Position numbers and translations under genes: made by a program. The notes under the pieces were generated by a model that saw only the letters and a program-made list of their open reading frames with translations, had not been told where the DNA came from and did not search any database. Shown here one piece after another: positions 60,023 through 64,000 of a stretch of DNA of 64,000 nt. The stretch is taken from positions 1 to 64,000 of the forward strand of contig NZ_AP018448.1 of assembly GCF_030294945.1 (NCBI RefSeq), read 5' to 3'. Within the stretch, counting starts at the first letter, position 1; each line of letters starts with the position of its first letter. The DNA is from Streptomyces graminofaciens. GTDB taxonomy: Bacteria > Actinomycetota > Actinomycetes > Streptomycetales > Streptomycetaceae.

Positions 60023-60863
60023 CGCCCTCGCCTCCGGGTTCCAGCACCCCACCGATCCCGGACGGCTCCACCTGTTCCGCATCCTCTACGGCACCGTCTG
60101 CACCCTGCGGTTCGCCCTCTCCTTCGGCCAGGGCGGATGGGACCGGTTCGCCCCCGGCTCACTCAGCACCCACACCGCCGAGCAGCGCTACGGCCCCGCA
60201 CGGGCCCGGTGCCTGAGCGGCGCCTACCGGCCCGTGCTGATCGCCCGCACGATGGCGGCCGCCGCCTTCGCGGCGGGTCTGGCGCCCCGGGCGGCGCTCG
60301 TGATGGTCCTGGCCGGTGCCGCGATGGAGCTGTGCTACCTCAAGAGCCCCAACGCCGTGCGCTACACCCTGCTCACCGGCGGCTGCCTCCTCGTCGCCGG
60401 CGACCTCGGCCGCGGACCGGCGATCGAGCACGGCTCCAGCACGGCCAACACCTGGGCACTGTGTCTCCTCGTGCTGATCACCACCGACGTCTACTGGAAC
60501 AGCGCCTGGCACAAACTCCGCTCACCACAGTTCCGCACCGGCCTGTACCTGGCTCAATGGGTCCACACCTACACTCAAGTCAAGGACCGGCTTCCCTACC
60601 GGGGCCAGCACGCCATCCCCGGCCCCGTCCGCCGCCACATGGGCAACCTCAACAGTCGTGACGTCCGGCTGTGGCGTCTGGTCGCCGCGACCGTCATCAC
60701 CGCGGAGATCGCCCTGCCACCCGCCCTGCTCATCGAACAGACCACGCCCTACGCCATCACCGCCGGCATCACCATGCACGCCGCCTTCACCTGCCTCAAG
60801 CCCCGCCAACTCATCACCTTCTCCAGCCTCACCGCCGGCACCTACACAGCCTTCGCCCCCTGA
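60009..60863 (+). CDS. HTTM (vitamin-K-dependent carboxylase-like) membrane protein
   Basis: 284 residues. GTG 60009 is 7 nt after GAGGTG; TTG 60003 is another in-frame option. Six or so hydrophobic segments with LHLFRILYGTVCTLRFAL at the start and TTDVYWNSAWHKLRSPQFRTG near residue 165 (the Tyr..Trp..Lys signature of HTTM domains). The HTTM family includes vitamin-K-dependent gamma-glutamyl carboxylase, and many bacterial members have unknown substrates. Since the putative core is Glu/Asp-rich, peptide modification is conceivable; no evidence of carboxylase catalytic residues beyond the fold. Confidence 0.75.
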   Translation: MWFVDALASGFQHPTDPGRLHLFRILYGTVCTLRFALSFGQGGWDRFAPGSLSTHTAEQRYGPARARCLSGAYRPVLIARTMAAAAFAAGLAPRAALVMVLAGAAMELCYLKSPNAVRYTLLTGGCLLVAGDLGRGPAIEHGSSTANTWALCLLVLITTDVYWNSAWHKLRSPQFRTGLYLAQWVHTYTQVKDRLPYRGQHAIPGPVRRHMGNLNSRDVRLWRLVAATVITAEIALPPALLIEQTTPYAITAGITMHAAFTCLKPRQLITFSSLTAGTYTAFAP

Positions 60864-60976
60864 TCTCTCGCCGACAGGACGCAGTCGCGCCCCGCCAGAC
60901 CCCTCACGGGAAACCGGCGGGGCACCACTGCATCCGGGCCCCAGCCGGCTTCGGCCGCTCATAGACAGCCCCGCCC

Positions 60977-61678
60977 TTAAGACGGGTGGTACGCGCTCAC
61001 CAGCAGGGTGTCGGCGGTGCGAGGCCCGCCGGTGGCGGCGGGCAGCACGTCAACAGTGATGTCGGTAAATCCGGCCTCGTCGAGCAGCTTGGTCCACACG
61101 TGCTCCTGGAGGACCCAGCGGCGCATTGTGGTGGTTCGGCCGTCCGGTGTCTTTGCCGGAATGTCGGCGGCCGTGGCATCGGGCTGGGCAGGTGCCCCGT
61201 TCAGGTAGTGGGCGAGGGTTGCGAACACCAGTCGTCCGCCCGGCTTGAGGGCGGCGGCCGCCGCAGGCAGCAGCTCGCGCGGGTCGGTGAAGTCCACGGC
61301 GCCGAAGACGCTGTACAACACGTCGTACGCGCACGTCATCGCCTGCAGGTGGGGCACCGCGTCGGACTGCACGATGCGCAGGCGCGGAGCGAGGTGGGCA
61401 TAGAGGTCGGCTGCCATGGCGTGCTGGGCGGGCGAGGCGTCGACGGCGACGATCCGGGCCGGCTGGTGATGGACGGCCAGGTGCGCTGCATGCCGGGATG
61501 TGCCGGCGCCGAGGTCGCCCACACAGCGGCCGGTCACCTCACCGAGGACCTCGGGACCGGGCCCGGCGTCCTGGCCCCAACTCCAGTAGAAGGTGCCGGG
61601 AACGGCGCGGTCACTGGTGGCGCGGGCGCGGCCGTAGTGGTGCCAGAGGTCTGCGGTGCTGGTGGTCACCCGGACCAT
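60977..61678 (-). CDS. Class I SAM methyltransferase
   Basis: 233 residues on the minus strand from ATG 61678 (GTG 61669 is an alternative, in frame). Motif I CVGDLGAGTSRHAAHLA near residue 52, IVAVDASPAQHAMA (motif II), DVLYSVFGAVDFTDP and ALKPGGRLVFATLAH. Convergent with the HTTM gene; a weak 8-bp hairpin (60889-60923) lies between them. It could serve the RiPP-like cluster or belong to the regulator unit to its right. Confidence 0.78.
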   Translation of the reverse strand: MVRVTTSTADLWHHYGRARATSDRAVPGTFYWSWGQDAGPGPEVLGEVTGRCVGDLGAGTSRHAAHLAVHHQPARIVAVDASPAQHAMAADLYAHLAPRLRIVQSDAVPHLQAMTCAYDVLYSVFGAVDFTDPRELLPAAAAALKPGGRLVFATLAHYLNGAPAQPDATAADIPAKTPDGRTTTMRRWVLQEHVWTKLLDEAGFTDITVDVLPAATGGPRTADTLLVSAYHPS

Positions 61679-61736
61679 CCTGGCGGCCTCAACCGGGCCG
61701 TGGGCCGGTTCGCCGAAATCTCACCCGGGCATGCCG

Positions 61737-61766
61737 TCGGGCCCCAGCCGTGCGGCCGGGGCCCGA
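61737..61766 (-). terminator. Hairpin after glycine-rich-domain-like gene
   Basis: TCGGGCCCC (61737-61745) and GGGGCCCGA (61758-61766) form a 9-bp stem, extended by an inner GCC/GGC pairing. It lies just 3' of the gene at 61789-62259 on the minus strand and may end that transcript before the methyltransferase. Confidence 0.55.
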
Positions 61767-61788
61767 GGCGCTCGTAGCTGCGGCGTGA

Positions 61789-62259
61789 TCAGTGCGAGTC
61801 GCTGCCGGGGTGGCACGGGCCGCAGTCGGCGGCGTCCGTCCACAACGGCAGGTCGACCTCCCAGCCGTCGGCGGCGACGATGTGGGCCGTCTTGATCACG
61901 GAGCCGTCGTTCTTCATGTCCACCTTGGGCACGTGGTGCAAGAACTGTCCGCCGTTGAACTTCTCGCACAGCTCGGCGTACGCGACCGTGTCCAGGATGA
62001 CCGTGTGGACGCCGATGTCGACGAGCTTGCTGGGCGCCAGCCCCAGCCGCTCGCCCCGGTGGTTCATCGCGGTCAGCAGGTAGGCGTAGCCCTGACCGAG
62101 GACCCGGGCGGCCATGACCGAGTCGTAGGGGTAGTCCCGGATGAGGAGCCCGACCTGCTTCTCCCACAGGTCGGCCGGCACGACGTTGCGTGCGTAGCGG
62201 ACCGGGCCGGTCGCCGGGTCTGCGGCCCAAGGGGATGCAACAGCGGCGGTGGCTGCCAT
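61789..62259 (-). CDS. Glycine-rich-domain-protein-like (GRDP/DUF1399-type)
   Basis: 156 residues from ATG 62259 with GGAGG upstream; the frame continues further but has no site there. GLAPSKLVDIGVHTVILDTV, YAELCEKFNGGQFLHHVPK and CGPCHPGSDSH resemble the GRDP-like (DUF1399) family, whose members carry WHTHILHT...YxxFC...FIHH; here the Trp is Val. These proteins occur beside streptomycete XRE regulators. Function unknown. It is divergent from the regulator at 62447, sharing the operator region. Confidence 0.6.
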   Translation of the reverse strand: MAATAAVASPWAADPATGPVRYARNVVPADLWEKQVGLLIRDYPYDSVMAARVLGQGYAYLLTAMNHRGERLGLAPSKLVDIGVHTVILDTVAYAELCEKFNGGQFLHHVPKVDMKNDGSVIKTAHIVAADGWEVDLPLWTDAADCGPCHPGSDSH

Positions 62260-62350
62260 GGGGTGCCTCCGATGGACGGTGCCCCGCGGCGCGGGGCGGT
62301 GCACCGAGCACACCGCGCCGACCGGACTCGCGGTGATCAACTCTCCATCT

Positions 62351-62377
62351 GTGCAAGGCGTTTGCACGTCGTGCAAG
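62351..62377. promoter_or_regulatory. GTGCAAG repeat operator
   Basis: Three copies of one heptamer: GTGCAAG at 62351-62357 and 62371-62377 as direct repeats 20 bp apart, and an inverted TTTGCAC (62361-62367) between them. It lies between the divergent GRDP-like gene and the XRE-TPR regulator, a natural autoregulatory site. Confidence 0.68.
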
Positions 62378-62446
62378 CGGCCTCGACGCGCCCGGCCAGC
62401 GCCCGTAGCGTGGGGTCCCCCTGTCTGTGCGGTGTGGGAGGGACGC

Positions 62447-63739
62447 GTGCCCGTTGACCCGCTCTGGAACAGCACGACAGCACTGCAGTTAGCCGCGCAG
62501 CGGCGCCCCGGCGCGCTCATCCGGATCGGACGCCAGCACCACTGCTGGACGCTGGCCGCTCTCGCAGACCGGATCGGCTGCTCGCCCGCGACCGTCTCCC
62601 GTCTGGAGCGCCGCACCCGGATCGCTGACCTGGCCCTGGTGCACCGTGCCGCACGGGAAGTCGGCGTGCCCCGACACATCCTCATGACATCCCTCGCGCC
62701 ACCCCCCGCTACGGCAACGACGGCCACTAGAGTGACGGCCAGTCAGCGTGACGCCGAGGAGGACCCCATGCGCCGCCGTACGCTGCTCGCCGCCACGGCG
62801 GCCGCAGGCCCCGCCGCCCTGCTGATGGGCCTGGACGACGCTCTGGCCGACACCCCCGCCCCGTCCGGTGCTGGGCCGCTGGACAGCCGTCTGACGGGCG
62901 CCCGCGCACTGTACGACCGCGGCGCGCACGCACGGCTCCTGGTCGCCCTGCCCGGCCTCATCGCCGACGCGCATCAGGGCGCCGTCTCCCGCCGCAGTCT
63001 CGACCAGGCCCGGCTGTCCGCCGTGTACAGCCTCGCCTCCGCCGTGCTCATCAAGCTCGGCTCCTACGACCGCGCCCGGCTCACCGCGGACCGTGCCCGT
63101 ACCTGGGCCGAGATCTCCGGCTCCCCGCTCGCAGCCGCGGCCGCAGCACGGGAGTTGGCCATCGTGCTGCGCCACCAGGACCAGCACGGCGCCGCTCAGC
63201 GCCTGATGTCCTCGGCAACCGACGACCTCGAGGCGAGCGGGCTGCGCACCGACGCCACGGCCGCCGCCTACGCACAGATGCTGTGCACCCTGGCCTACAC
63301 CGCCGCTCGGGCCGGGCAGCGCACCGAGGCCCTGGCGATGACCGAGGAGGCCCGCCGCGCCGCCAGCCGACTGCCCCAGGCCGCTCCGCCCGGCCGGCTG
63401 TTCGCCATCAGCCCGGCCGCCGTCGACCTGTACGCGGTCGGCGTGCACTGGGCCCTCGGTGACGCCGGCGCCGCCCTGGACGCCGGGAAGAACCTGCGGC
63501 CCGAGCAGTTCCCGACCGCCGAGCGCAAGGCCCGCCTGGGCACCGACATGGCGCGCGCCTGGTGGGCCTGGCAGCGGCCCGAGCAGACCGCCCGCGCGCT
63601 GCTGGACGCCTATAGGGCCAGCCCCGGCGAAGTCCGCGACCGGCCCGCGATCCGCCGCATCGTCACCGAGCTCGCCGAGCGGCACCCGCGAACCAGCGGC
63701 GTACGCGAACTGCACACCGCCGTGACACGGGCCAGCTGA
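62447..63739 (+). CDS. XRE-type regulator with TPR domain
   Basis: 430 residues from GTG 62447 (GGGAGGGA upstream). An HTH_3/XRE domain near residues 30-85 (CWTLAALADRIGCSPATVSRL followed by ERRTRIADLALVHRAAREVG), then a Tat-like or linker segment (MRRRTLLAATAAAGPAALL), then a helical TPR domain with repeats (SVYSLASAVLIKLGSYDRA and similar). Such proteins sense peptides or small molecules and often control adjacent biosynthetic genes, so it is a candidate regulator of the RiPP-like cluster. Its stop abuts the IS6-like element. Confidence 0.8.
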   Translation: MPVDPLWNSTTALQLAAQRRPGALIRIGRQHHCWTLAALADRIGCSPATVSRLERRTRIADLALVHRAAREVGVPRHILMTSLAPPPATATTATRVTASQRDAEEDPMRRRTLLAATAAAGPAALLMGLDDALADTPAPSGAGPLDSRLTGARALYDRGAHARLLVALPGLIADAHQGAVSRRSLDQARLSAVYSLASAVLIKLGSYDRARLTADRARTWAEISGSPLAAAAAARELAIVLRHQDQHGAAQRLMSSATDDLEASGLRTDATAAAYAQMLCTLAYTAARAGQRTEALAMTEEARRAASRLPQAAPPGRLFAISPAAVDLYAVGVHWALGDAGAALDAGKNLRPEQFPTAERKARLGTDMARAWWAWQRPEQTARALLDAYRASPGEVRDRPAIRRIVTELAERHPRTSGVRELHTAVTRAS

Positions 63740-63740
63740 C

Positions 63741-64000
63741 GGCGCTGTCAAGTTGGTTAGCCGGTGGGATGATCTTCTGGTTGATCGTGCTGGTAGGGGC
63801 TGTCCGTGGGGGCCGTGTCGCCGTCGTACAAGGGGCGCCGGTACCCGGTCGAGGTCATCTCCCACTGCGTATGGCTGTACTTCCGTTTCCCGCTGTCGTT
63901 CCGCGAGGTCGAGGAGCTCATGCTCGAGCGCGGGATCGCCGTCTCGTACGAGACGGTGCGCCGCTGGTGCGCCAAGTTCGGGCAGCGGTACGCAGGCGCG
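63741..64000 (+). mobile_element. Left end of IS6-like insertion sequence
   Basis: Beginning at GGCGCTGTCAAGTTGGTTAG (63741), one base after the regulator's stop codon, this region has the character of an IS6-family end, followed by a transposase start at 63806. The right end is outside the window, so target duplication cannot be tested. Confidence 0.68.
63806..64000 (+). CDS. IS6-family transposase, N-terminal part
   Basis: The frame from GTG 63806 reads MGAVSPSYKGRRYPVEVISH, then CVWLYFRFPLSFREVEELML, RGIAVSYETVRRWCAKFG and QRYAGA at the window end. This is the conserved N-terminal HTH of IS6 transposases (YPxEIIxxxVxLYFRFxLSxRxVEELL). The DDE domain lies beyond the window. Confidence 0.85.
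   Translation, partial: MGAVSPSYKGRRYPVEVISHCVWLYFRFPLSFREVEELMLERGIAVSYETVRRWCAKFGQRYAGA

Overview
The window looks like an accessory replicon or integrated mobile element of a Streptomyces-type actinomycete. The evidence is the very high G+C content, GTG/TTG starts with GGAGG-type ribosome sites, chains of 4-nt start/stop overlaps, and families typical of streptomycete plasmids (DUF3560-like, ParB-like, replication-relaxation, DUF2637/Spd-like, XRE-TPR regulators). No rRNA, tRNA or CRISPR array was seen, and there are no core housekeeping genes.

Layout. (1) 1-15.9 kb, plus strand: plasmid-maintenance and DNA-metabolism genes, with ParB-like, SSB and DprA-like proteins, two PP-loop (PAPS-reductase-like) enzymes, a tRNA-guanine-transglycosylase/DpdA-like protein, a Mom-like GNAT protein and many small unknown, often Cys-rich, proteins. 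Four transcription units here start with the same promoter architecture (TATTAT -10 followed by GGAACATGTC), and perfect hairpins separate many genes. (2) 16-19.2 kb, minus strand: a membrane-anchored protein and a protein with a duplicated winged-helix domain (replication-initiator-like), reading away from a 500-bp region packed with two repeat families (TGCGCA and GTGGTCGGG) that I propose as a replication or transfer origin. A 71-nt three-way-junction inverted-repeat element lies at 15966-16036. (3) 19.8-32.8 kb: a conjugation/type IV secretion-like operon (TcpC-like, two small membrane proteins, VirB4 ATPase, polytopic membrane protein, lytic transglycosylase-NlpC/P60, VirD4-like coupling ATPase, replication-relaxation protein). 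(4) 33.5-47.4 kb: a Tad/Flp pilus operon (lipoprotein, CpaB, TadZ, TadA, TadB, TadC, pilin, TadE/G-like proteins, a LysM-BTAD protein, a DUF2637 protein, prepilin peptidase). (5) 47.9-55 kb: regulators and signalling proteins, including a CPBP-like membrane protease gene split by an 885-bp IS5-family element with a 3-bp target duplication, and a GntR-type gene that appears frameshifted. (6) 55.1-60.9 kb: a compact RiPP-like cluster with a 35-residue putative precursor, a hairpin, TfuA, YcaO, a methyltransferase, a GpsA-type dehydrogenase, and a small protein plus an HTTM (vitamin-K-dependent carboxylase-like) membrane protein. (7) 61-63.7 kb: another methyltransferase, a glycine-rich-domain-like protein and a divergent XRE-TPR regulator with a GTGCAAG operator. 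An IS6-like transposase begins at the right edge.

How the parts may work together (inference): regions 2-4 would replicate the element and build a cell-contact and DNA-transfer apparatus. Region 1 would maintain and possibly chemically modify the DNA. Regions 5-7 are cargo, flanked by insertion sequences, whose most novel part is the TfuA/YcaO peptide cluster, predicted to make a thioamide-type peptide from an Asp/Glu-rich C-terminus.

All family assignments are from recognised motifs read by eye; no database search was run.
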